This document shows positions 14,454-20,714 of a DNA stretch of 20,714 bases, one piece after another. The notes below the pieces were generated by a model. It saw nothing but the letters and a program-made list of their open reading frames with translations, was not told where the DNA came from and ran no database searches. Both the position numbers and the translations under genes were made by a program. How positions within the stretch are numbered: the first letter of the stretch is position 1; every line of letters begins with the position of its first letter. Source of the stretch: Zetaproteobacteria bacterium (GTDB lineage: Bacteria > Pseudomonadota > Zetaproteobacteria > Mariprofundales > Mariprofundaceae); contig JAJRTX010000080.1 in NCBI GenBank assembly GCA_021545665.1, forward strand, positions 1 through 20,714, given 5' to 3'.

Positions 14454-16124
14454 CTAGTCTTTTTTCAGCTTCAGGTAGCGATTCCGGGCATTATGATCCC
14501 TGGGTCTCCAGTATAACTCGACCGTACCCCCATCAGCATCTTCCCCTCTATATACCCTGATATAGTCTTGTGGTAGCCCACCCTGCAGGTATTCAGAAAA
14601 AAACGGGTAATCCTTCACACGGTTATGCTGAATATAAAGAAAATCAGCATGATTCAATTCAACATAGTTCAGAAATGGCGATAGCTCAGCATAAGCATAA
14701 TAAACCTGCCTGCTGTTTGTAAAATATGCCAGATAACCTGTATGAGCAACGATGACGGCTTGCCTGCCCAGTACATCCTCGGCAATTTCATTGACGATTT
14801 TAACAGGCTGTTCAAGCTCGATTAAACTGTACTCCCTGTTCTGGACTGGTGGATCCAGTACCGCACTTCTAATATCCGCAGCCGACACACTGATCACAAC
14901 AGCTGTCAGGATGGCAGCTATTGCATTTGAATTTAAATGCAGCCTCCCCGAAGCGCATGCAAGATGACGAGCGATGAACATGATACCAATACCTGCCACC
15001 AGCCAGATCAGCGGCGTCACTATTAGCAAATGCCTTGGCAAGGCAGTATGTAACAATGGTGGAATTATGCTGGCGCCCAGGAAGGTTAACACAAGAAAAT
15101 TTTCATACAATAATCGGGATCTGAAAAGGGCGTATAGACCACAGGCAAAAAAGAACAAGCCCAACGGCCCCGTTATGACATTCAGCTGGGAGCGCAACAG
15201 TTTCCGGGTATTTTTTACGAAGTTTCTTACATAACTCATGGGGTCAAATGTTGACACCATTTCTTTCCAGGCTTCCGGATGACGCTTTAAATAGTGAATA
15301 TTGGCCTCACTGGGGCTATAGTCAAGCGCATAGAATTTTTCTCCCCATGATTTGTCTGGCTGGGTATTGATTATTACTGACCACACCTCCCGGCCATTTA
15401 GCGAGAACTCACCGACAATATTACTTACGCGCCAGATTTGTGGGGCGATAACAGCTGAAAACACCACGATATAAACCGCTGCCCACACCAATATTTTTTT
15501 GAGGCTATATGCACGTTCCTTAACAAACAGAAAGTGCACCATTTGCAAAAATGGTATAACGGCAAGATAAATAATCCCTTCTATTCTGTTCAGAAAAGAC
15601 AAGCCAAATACGATCCCCAATAAAATTCCGCTTCCAACTGTCGGGTTTTTATATTGCATCCAGAACAGCCATAACCCCAGATAGACCGTTGCGATATACG
15701 AAGGCTCCGTCAAGATGGCAAAAGATAATGGAATTAGTGCAGAACTGAAACTCAACAGAAGTAAGCCTGGTGTAATCTCACAGGGTTTTGCAATTAATCG
15801 CCCTATTCCCAGGATGCTAAAGAACAGAAGGAGACTGAATGCCAGCGATGTTAACCTGGCCCCTATTTCTATTGAAGGAGCTACCAGGCTGAATAACGAG
15901 CTAAAAAAGAGGTAGAACGGTGTAAAATCTGGATCGATGTCAATAATCCTGCCAATATCAAAAGTCATAAAGACCTTGATCCAGCGCATATAGCCAAGAC
16001 TGTCCGTATCTTCAAGAAGTACGGTATTATTCCAGGCAACCAGCCTCAGTATTAGATAAACAGCAAAAACCCCCAGGAAGGCATACAATGATTGGGGTGC
16101 TAATTTGGCTGCCTTAGTAAACAT
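14454..16124 (-). CDS. GT-C integral-membrane glycosyltransferase (ArnT/PMT-like)
   Basis: A 556-residue polytopic protein of the GT39/GT83-like superfamily. An N-terminal helix is followed by the acidic loop LLEDTDSLGYMRW (about 36-48), matching the catalytic first external loop of GT-C enzymes. Many helices follow up to about residue 415, with a C-terminal periplasmic domain (about 416-556). Such enzymes use undecaprenyl-phosphate sugars as donors on the periplasmic side and transfer them to lipid A, glycans or proteins. The start ATG is seven bases after the Tat-protein gene, so it is the last gene of the minus-strand operon. The stops of this gene and the deacetylase lie 17 bp apart, which suggests it is the transferase partner of the GT2/GtrA/deacetylase set. 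The acceptor is unknown. Confidence 0.82.
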   Translation of the reverse strand: MFTKAAKLAPQSLYAFLGVFAVYLILRLVAWNNTVLLEDTDSLGYMRWIKVFMTFDIGRIIDIDPDFTPFYLFFSSLFSLVAPSIEIGARLTSLAFSLLLFFSILGIGRLIAKPCEITPGLLLLSFSSALIPLSFAILTEPSYIATVYLGLWLFWMQYKNPTVGSGILLGIVFGLSFLNRIEGIIYLAVIPFLQMVHFLFVKERAYSLKKILVWAAVYIVVFSAVIAPQIWRVSNIVGEFSLNGREVWSVIINTQPDKSWGEKFYALDYSPSEANIHYLKRHPEAWKEMVSTFDPMSYVRNFVKNTRKLLRSQLNVITGPLGLFFFACGLYALFRSRLLYENFLVLTFLGASIIPPLLHTALPRHLLIVTPLIWLVAGIGIMFIARHLACASGRLHLNSNAIAAILTAVVISVSAADIRSAVLDPPVQNREYSLIELEQPVKIVNEIAEDVLGRQAVIVAHTGYLAYFTNSRQVYYAYAELSPFLNYVELNHADFLYIQHNRVKDYPFFSEYLQGGLPQDYIRVYRGEDADGGTVELYWRPRDHNARNRYLKLKKD

Positions 16125-16131
16125 ATCTGGG

Positions 16132-16542
16132 TTATCCCTGTGTTATCGATGCCAGAGCATAGAGTCGCGCTTCAGTCAATGAGAGCACCCAGCCATCGAC
16201 ACTGACCGTCCTGCCATTTGAGAAATCAGACCTTGATTGCATAATCACATGCTTTTTTAACATTTCACCATCACACCTGAAATCATCAGATCCGCTACAT
16301 ATCATAGCCACAAGTTGTTTGGGGTCGGCTTCGTTGGGAGCCTTTTCTATATATTTACGACCCACAATATACGCGCTGTTTTTCTCACCGAGAATATCAA
16401 GCAATTTTTTTGAAAGCTGCTCAACATGCTCACTTCCAGGACTAGCTGCCCCGGCAAAAACCTTTGTCGTGACACCATAACCGGCCAATAGCACCAGTAA
16501 TTGCAGGAAATAGCGACGTGTAATTTTCCCTGATTTTCTCAT
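16132..16542 (-). CDS. Tat-signal small partner subunit of the GMC oxidoreductase
   Basis: A 136-residue protein with a twin-arginine signal: TRRYFLQ (Arg9-Arg10), a hydrophobic stretch, and a likely AxA-type cleavage after VFA (residue 30). The mature part is small, has two Cys (MICSGSDDFRC) and ends with DGWVLSLTEARLYALASI, a conserved-looking tail. It overlaps the GMC oxidoreductase gene by four bases (ATGA), and AAGGAGGAG lies five bases before the ATG. The oxidoreductase has no export signal, so this protein probably carries it through the Tat system, as the small subunits of FAD glucose and gluconate dehydrogenases do. No cytochrome c subunit is present nearby. The family name is not certain. 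Confidence 0.72.
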   Translation of the reverse strand: MRKSGKITRRYFLQLLVLLAGYGVTTKVFAGAASPGSEHVEQLSKKLLDILGEKNSAYIVGRKYIEKAPNEADPKQLVAMICSGSDDFRCDGEMLKKHVIMQSRSDFSNGRTVSVDGWVLSLTEARLYALASITQG

Positions 16543-18119
16543 GCCAACTCCTCCTTGAGATGATCTGCCAACCTCAAGGAAAGTGCGACGATAGTCAGTG
16601 TGGGATTCGCCTGGCCGCTGGTGGTAAAAACAGAACTCCCTGCAACATACAGGTTACTGATACCATGTACCCGACAGTCTGCATCTACAACCCCCTGCTT
16701 CGGATCCTTGTGCATACGCGTAGTTCCCATGTGGTGAAAGCTACCCCTGAGCATTGATAACCAGTCATTTGAATCTTCATCAAAATCCAGCCTCAGGCGG
16801 CCAAGCCCTGCCCTTCCAAGTTCCTCAGAAAGAATCTCATGCAGTCGTATGATATTTCGCTGGTCCTGTCCATTTAGACGCCAATCAAGCCTTGCCTTTT
16901 TCTGTCCCAACGCATCCAGTTCAGAATATAAACTCACTCTGCTATCCGGGTTCGGAGATTGTTCGGCCCAATAGCTCAGCCGAAAAATAGTGCGCTGTTT
17001 CCCGGTAACCTTTCGATAGACCGCTAGAGATACATCATCGATATCATCGATCACGTTCCCCAGGTGTTCTGAGAATTCATCCGGGAGATCTCCATCACCA
17101 AGGTCATCAAGTATCTTGTTTAAGGAATCAACGCCTTTGGAAACCCGCTCCATATTGGTAGAGGAAAGACTAAAAGCACTGTTCAGCAGTTTATTCTCCC
17201 TCATAGCCTGCTCGCTGACCTTAAGAAACCCTGATACAGCAATCTCCCCAGTTCGCCCTCCGTCATTAAATTTCCTGCGGTACCACCCATAGAATTTTCG
17301 ACTGAATTTCGTCGGCAAAAAATATCCTGTTTCATCGACAGGATGCTCCATAAAAAAGCGACCCACCAGATCATTCTGGTTACCCAGGCCGGTTTTTTGA
17401 ACACGATCGGAAAGCAATAGTAACCGGGCATTCTCTATCCCGCCGGTAGCAAGAATAAAAATCCTGCTTTTAACAAAGAAAGGATTCTTTTCCAATGAAG
17501 TTACATGCAGGCTCGTTATTGAGCGAGAATTTTCACTTGCTTCTATTTCCGTCACATTGGCATATAGATATGTATCAATATTCGGAGCATCCAGAATTTC
17601 ATTGCGATATTTCTCCCCAAACCTGGTTGGCGGGCTTGACTGAAGTATGGTATTAATCAATCTATTTGACGCAAACTTTACCGGAGGCCGGTCATCCCTC
17701 CCCCATGTCTCAGCGCTATAATCAAAAGGTCCAACCTCGCATATGGCCTGTGCGCCCTGATAATATGGCTCAAGATCAGAAAATGTTATTGGCCAGCCGC
17801 TATGTGGAACCCAGTCTCTGGCCTCGAAATCTATAGCTTCCATAGGAATAGATGCGCCTTCCCAGTGATTAGTCGTACCACCAAAAAAACGCAACCTGGA
17901 AATATCCAGCGGGTAATAGCTGTGCCCAATATTTTTACCATCATAAAGTGACTGGGTATCGCCATCTACATCAAACCCACCACTTTCCAGCAAACATATC
18001 TTGTATGATTGCCCTATGAATTCCCTGGCCATGGTTATGCCGGCAGCACCAGCACCAATAATACAAACATCAGCTTCAACTACAGTACCTTCATCTATTT
18101 TTCGCGCATCAATCAACAT
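16539..18119 (-). CDS. GMC-family FAD-dependent oxidoreductase
   Basis: A 526-residue glucose-methanol-choline oxidoreductase. The FAD-binding motif is VCIIGAGAAGITMA (Gly22/24/27) with the ribose-binding Glu in LLESGG. LRFFGGTTNHWEG is the second FAD-contacting motif. The C-terminal signature is SFHHMGTTRM (about 460-469), with the active-site region SGQANPTLTI (Asn505). The Cys residues that bind the 3Fe-4S cluster in bacterial FAD glucose dehydrogenase are absent (GTTRM instead of GTCRM). It probably oxidises a hydroxyl of a sugar, sugar alcohol or glycan. It has no signal peptide; export would rely on the overlapping Tat-partner gene. It lies in a minus-strand operon after the sulfotransferase. 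Substrate and electron acceptor cannot be deduced. Confidence 0.88.
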   Translation of the reverse strand: MLIDARKIDEGTVVEADVCIIGAGAAGITMAREFIGQSYKICLLESGGFDVDGDTQSLYDGKNIGHSYYPLDISRLRFFGGTTNHWEGASIPMEAIDFEARDWVPHSGWPITFSDLEPYYQGAQAICEVGPFDYSAETWGRDDRPPVKFASNRLINTILQSSPPTRFGEKYRNEILDAPNIDTYLYANVTEIEASENSRSITSLHVTSLEKNPFFVKSRIFILATGGIENARLLLLSDRVQKTGLGNQNDLVGRFFMEHPVDETGYFLPTKFSRKFYGWYRRKFNDGGRTGEIAVSGFLKVSEQAMRENKLLNSAFSLSSTNMERVSKGVDSLNKILDDLGDGDLPDEFSEHLGNVIDDIDDVSLAVYRKVTGKQRTIFRLSYWAEQSPNPDSRVSLYSELDALGQKKARLDWRLNGQDQRNIIRLHEILSEELGRAGLGRLRLDFDEDSNDWLSMLRGSFHHMGTTRMHKDPKQGVVDADCRVHGISNLYVAGSSVFTTSGQANPTLTIVALSLRLADHLKEELA

Positions 18120-18175
18120 AATTTATTATCCCTGGCACACCACATATCAATAACTCCAATTTACTGATCGAAGAC

Positions 18176-19000
18176 TCATGAAATATTATTTTCATCCTTC
18201 TCAATACCTATCATTGAAAAATCCACCCAGGGATAGAAGCGTGCCATGCTAACAATTCTTTCCTTTTGCTGCTCAGTCAGGGAGTTTAATCCACGCCCGG
18301 AAACACCTACATTTAGCCTCGTTTTCTGTTTCTGCATTTCCCTGGTCTGTTCTAGTGAAACTGTTATTTCCTGTTTTGATTTATCCATTCCATAGAACTG
18401 AGAGACTGCTTCCAAAGCAGCTCCCCAGTCTGCTATAACTTCCTCATATTTCATCCAGAGCGTCTCAATACTTTTTGACGATGATGCCTCGTACCATGCC
18501 ACATAAAAGTTGAAATACCATGGCAGCCCAAGCTCTATTATCTGATCTAACTGGGATGATTCATCAAGATCCTGGAATTTTTCATTACAGTAGAAGGTCG
18601 GAAACGCATAGCCTTCGTTAAACATATGATCACGAATGCTGATCACTACATCAAATATATTGCGGGTCAAAATAACAGGCCGAATAGAGAAAGTGTTCAT
18701 TAATTCTATATTTGGTGCAGTAGCCCTGACATGCTGGTGGGTAACACTACCGAAACTGAAAGCATCGACCAGTTTTGGCAAATACAGATTTTGATCGTTT
18801 CTCTCATATGCATAGGCAAGATTCACATAGCGGAACCCGGTCAAATTCTCAAGCGCTTTTGCCATAAATGTGGAGCCGGTTTTCGGAAGGGAAGCGATGA
18901 AGATATATTCGCCCCTCCTGGAGGTTTGTCGCTGCATTCTCAGGGAATAATTTATCAACCTTTCAGCTTTTGGCCGCAAAAATTTATTTATCAATTGCAC
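18176..19000 (-). CDS. PAPS-dependent sulfotransferase
   Basis: A 274-residue soluble sulfotransferase. The 5'-phosphosulfate loop is SLPKTGSTFM (residues 37-46) and the 3'-phosphate-binding segment is LTRNIFDVVISIRDH (about 111-125, Arg113 and Ser121). GRGLNSLTEQQKERIV near the C-terminus fits the family. It would transfer sulfate from PAPS to a hydroxyl or amine of the glycan or another acceptor in the cytoplasm. The start is GTG at 19000 with GGAAGGA about eight bases upstream. A 22-codon open frame with a strong Shine-Dalgarno overlaps this start and may couple its translation to the upstream peptidase gene. The GMC oxidoreductase follows after 56 bp. The acceptor is unknown. Confidence 0.85.
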   Translation of the reverse strand: MQLINKFLRPKAERLINYSLRMQRQTSRRGEYIFIASLPKTGSTFMAKALENLTGFRYVNLAYAYERNDQNLYLPKLVDAFSFGSVTHQHVRATAPNIELMNTFSIRPVILTRNIFDVVISIRDHMFNEGYAFPTFYCNEKFQDLDESSQLDQIIELGLPWYFNFYVAWYEASSSKSIETLWMKYEEVIADWGAALEAVSQFYGMDKSKQEITVSLEQTREMQKQKTRLNVGVSGRGLNSLTEQQKERIVSMARFYPWVDFSMIGIEKDENNIS

Positions 19001-19052
19001 CGATTACGTCCTTCCAGTCTAAGTTCATACCAATCACAAGGCCAGATTTCAT
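18984..19052 (-). CDS. Possible 22-codon coupling ORF before the sulfotransferase
   Basis: The peptidase stop TGA overlaps an ATG (ATGA at 19052-19049) preceded by GAGGAG. That ATG opens a 22-codon frame (MKSGLVIGMNLDWKDVIGAIDK) ending at TAA 16 bases inside the sulfotransferase gene, in another frame. It may be a translational-coupling leader that hands ribosomes to the GTG start at 19000, or a coincidence. I do not recognise the peptide. Confidence 0.3.
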   Translation of the reverse strand: MKSGLVIGMNLDWKDVIGAIDK

Positions 19053-20377
19053 ACCGACTCCTCTTCGTCTTTCCTTAACAGGCCTTTTTCCATCAATATC
19101 TGTGATACAGCGTAAATCTCCTCAAATGGCAAACCTGCTCTCTCCGAGATATCAAGAAGGGTATGCTGTCCATCAGACAGGTTCAGCACCCAAAACATTG
19201 CCATTTTCTTTTGCGCAGCCTTACTGTCCCCACCTATTGCATTGTAAAGTCCACGCTTACCTAACTGTGGCTCACCCTTAGGGTTAGTATTTATATACCT
19301 GGCATTTAACTCCAGAACGTCAAGGATTCCTGCAACCATGTTATAGGACTCTGACAGGTAATCAGACTGAATGAAATCAAGATTATCTGCAGATGTGTGA
19401 TATTGCGGAAAGTCTCCATACTTACTTCTTTCAAATAGCCCAACCGGCAAATTGAACCCCGGTGAACAATACTGCCTCTCATCATAACCATATGGAGAGA
19501 AATCTTCGATTACAGCCTGTCTCCCGCAATGCTTTAGAACATGCTCAACTGCTCTATCGATTGCTGCCGTACCACACCGGCTGCGCTTGTATGTCGGACC
19601 ACCAGCATCTCCGACGCATGAAACAATAAGGCCATGTTTTATTTTTGATAAGGCATGGTGTTCATTTCTAGCAAGCCAAACCAGTGATCCAATAGAGCCT
19701 GGCGCAAACAAAAAACGGTATGTGTATTTTCGCTTCTGATTCAGCAGATTCCGGGCCAGAAAGGTCAGCAATGCGATTCCGGAAAGATTGTCATTGGCCA
19801 GCGAGGGATGACAGATATGCGAGGATAGCAGAATCTCATCTTCCAGCTCACCTTCCAGGACATACTCACCGTAAGTAAGACTGCCATCCTCCAATGAAGA
19901 ATCAATACAGACTTCATAGATATCATCTTCCAGGGCCAGCATCTGGTGGTGACTCAGGCAGAATCCCCACGTTTCCTGATAATAAGAGGTACGATAAGGA
20001 ATCCAGTCAGGCTGCTCCGGCAATGTCACAAGATGATTCTTTAATTCCTCCAGAGAAATTTTTACATGCACCGGGGCACTGTAGCTGACAATATGCAGGT
20101 TGCATTTTCTGAAATCGACAACTCGCTCACCCCTGCTGTTCTTGATATATGCATCCTTGATATTCCATTCGCGTGGCACGGACCAGTCAAATACCTGAGT
20201 ACCAGTGGGCACCTCATGCACGTCAAGTGGTATATGCTCGCTGATATGCTGTAGAGTGTCGCGCACCCCATCCCCGGTAATGCTGCGACAAATAGGAAAT
20301 AATCTCTCTATGAGAGAGAACATCTCTTCACCAGGATTATTGGTTTGAATCATGCTGCTGATAGTAGGATCTGGCAT
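19049..20377 (-). CDS. DUF4910/M28-like zinc aminopeptidase-like protein with C-terminal winged helix
   Basis: A 442-residue protein of the DUF4910/DUF2172 aminopeptidase-like family. It opens with the family hallmark LIERLFPICRSITGDGVR (about 22-39). Candidate metal ligands are in SSHICHPSLANDN (His187, His190, Asp196), YGYDERQYCSPG (Glu300) and FPQYHTSADN (His327, Asp331). RFLFAPGSIGSLVWL is typical of the family. The last 60 residues (LLDISERAGLPFEEIYAVSQILMEKGLL) form a winged-helix domain. There is no signal peptide, so it is cytoplasmic. Members are common in polysaccharide and modified-sugar clusters, where hydrolysis of an amide on a sugar or amino-acid-decorated precursor has been suggested but not settled. 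It is first in the minus-strand operon. No clear Shine-Dalgarno precedes the ATG. Confidence 0.83.
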   Translation of the reverse strand: MPDPTISSMIQTNNPGEEMFSLIERLFPICRSITGDGVRDTLQHISEHIPLDVHEVPTGTQVFDWSVPREWNIKDAYIKNSRGERVVDFRKCNLHIVSYSAPVHVKISLEELKNHLVTLPEQPDWIPYRTSYYQETWGFCLSHHQMLALEDDIYEVCIDSSLEDGSLTYGEYVLEGELEDEILLSSHICHPSLANDNLSGIALLTFLARNLLNQKRKYTYRFLFAPGSIGSLVWLARNEHHALSKIKHGLIVSCVGDAGGPTYKRSRCGTAAIDRAVEHVLKHCGRQAVIEDFSPYGYDERQYCSPGFNLPVGLFERSKYGDFPQYHTSADNLDFIQSDYLSESYNMVAGILDVLELNARYINTNPKGEPQLGKRGLYNAIGGDSKAAQKKMAMFWVLNLSDGQHTLLDISERAGLPFEEIYAVSQILMEKGLLRKDEEESV

Positions 20378-20497
20378 AGACTATAAAACCCCGGACTGTC
20401 TTCAAGGTATGAGGGGATTTCGACCCTTTTTCACAGTACCCGGCCACCCGGTCTGCTGACTAGAAAATATCACGCAACCTTTTCTGTTCACCATGAA

Positions 20498-20714
20498 TCA
20501 GGAATTCCCGGCTTGCGCTCCCGCCTCACTTATAATGTTTTCATCCTGTAACTCGTACTGCGTATTCCATTCGAGCAACGGTCGAATAACCCCCCCCATG
20601 TTTCCGGACCAATCCCCTCGTGCTGCGTCCCCATCCATACTATCGATCAGATGAAATGCCACTACATCCTTGTATTGAAACTCCAGTTTTCTGTATGGCT
20701 CGAGAGCCCATAGC
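20498..20714 (-). CDS. Partial: C-terminus of Wzt-like polysaccharide ABC transporter ATPase
   Basis: The gene enters from the right edge; only its last 71 residues are in the window. The segment has FHLIDSMDGDAARGDWSGNM followed by GGVIRPLLEWNTQY. This matches the C-terminal carbohydrate-recognition domain of Wzt-type ATPases (ARGDxxGxMxGVxRPLLxW), which bind the terminal cap of a finished O-antigen before export. The ATPase core lies outside the window, so the assignment rests on this domain alone. The next gene, the aminopeptidase-like one, follows after about 120 bp in the same direction. It suggests that at least one glycan here uses an ABC-transporter-dependent export route. Confidence 0.68.
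   Translation of the reverse strand, partial: LWALEPYRKLEFQYKDVVAFHLIDSMDGDAARGDWSGNMGGVIRPLLEWNTQYELQDENIISEAGAQAGNS

Noticed and set aside
14437..14465. Terminator between the convergent deacetylase and GT-C genes
   Set aside because: A T run follows the deacetylase stop, but the only stem before it (GACT/AGTC) has four pairs, too weak to call.

Overview
The window looks like a surface-glycan region of a Gram-negative bacterium, probably a gammaproteobacterium. The evidence is protein-level: lipoprotein signal peptides with LSGC lipoboxes, a twin-arginine (Tat) signal, a Wzt-like ABC-transporter tail, and GtrA/GtrB-type undecaprenyl-phosphate chemistry. I cannot name the species. No rRNA, tRNA, CRISPR array, complete insertion sequence or prophage is visible.

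Layout. Positions 1-787 are AT-rich and gene-free, with a strong terminator hairpin at 45-90. Positions 788-2700 (+) hold a GT4 glycosyltransferase and an overlapping SAM methyltransferase. Positions 2904-7719 (-) form an operon-like run read right to left: sugar-nucleotide epimerase, two GT4 glycosyltransferases, and a polytopic O-antigen polymerase/ligase. Positions 8098-12032 (+) are an island of three exported proteins: a 49-residue lipoprotein, a coiled-coil protein with an FGE/C-type-lectin-like head, and a large lipoprotein with cadherin-like repeats and an SGNH esterase domain. Positions 12108-14436 (+) encode a polyprenyl-phosphate GT2, a GtrA flippase and a YdjC/HpnK-type deacetylase. 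Positions 14454-20377 (-), read right to left, encode a DUF4910 aminopeptidase-like protein, a sulfotransferase, a GMC oxidoreductase, its Tat-targeted small partner, and a GT-C integral-membrane glycosyltransferase. The right edge holds the C-terminal end of a Wzt-like ABC transporter ATPase.

How the genes may work together. Most products build or decorate a lipid-linked polysaccharide or lipid A. GT2, GtrA, deacetylase and GT-C together match the logic of the Arn and Francisella FlmF2/NaxD/FlmK pathways: make an undecaprenyl-phosphate N-acetylamino sugar, remove the acetyl group, flip it, and transfer the amino sugar on the periplasmic side. The sulfotransferase, methyltransferase and GMC oxidoreductase would add further tailoring.

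The most interesting feature is the protein at 8315-9595. It has a signal peptide, a stalk of 17 consecutive [I/V]xxNxxx heptads (the ion-binding N@d pattern of trimeric coiled coils), and an FGE-like head that lacks the catalytic cysteines. Its C-terminus closely resembles the variable region of a diversity-generating retroelement (DGR) target. No reverse transcriptase or template repeat is visible here, so any DGR would have to act from elsewhere in the genome.
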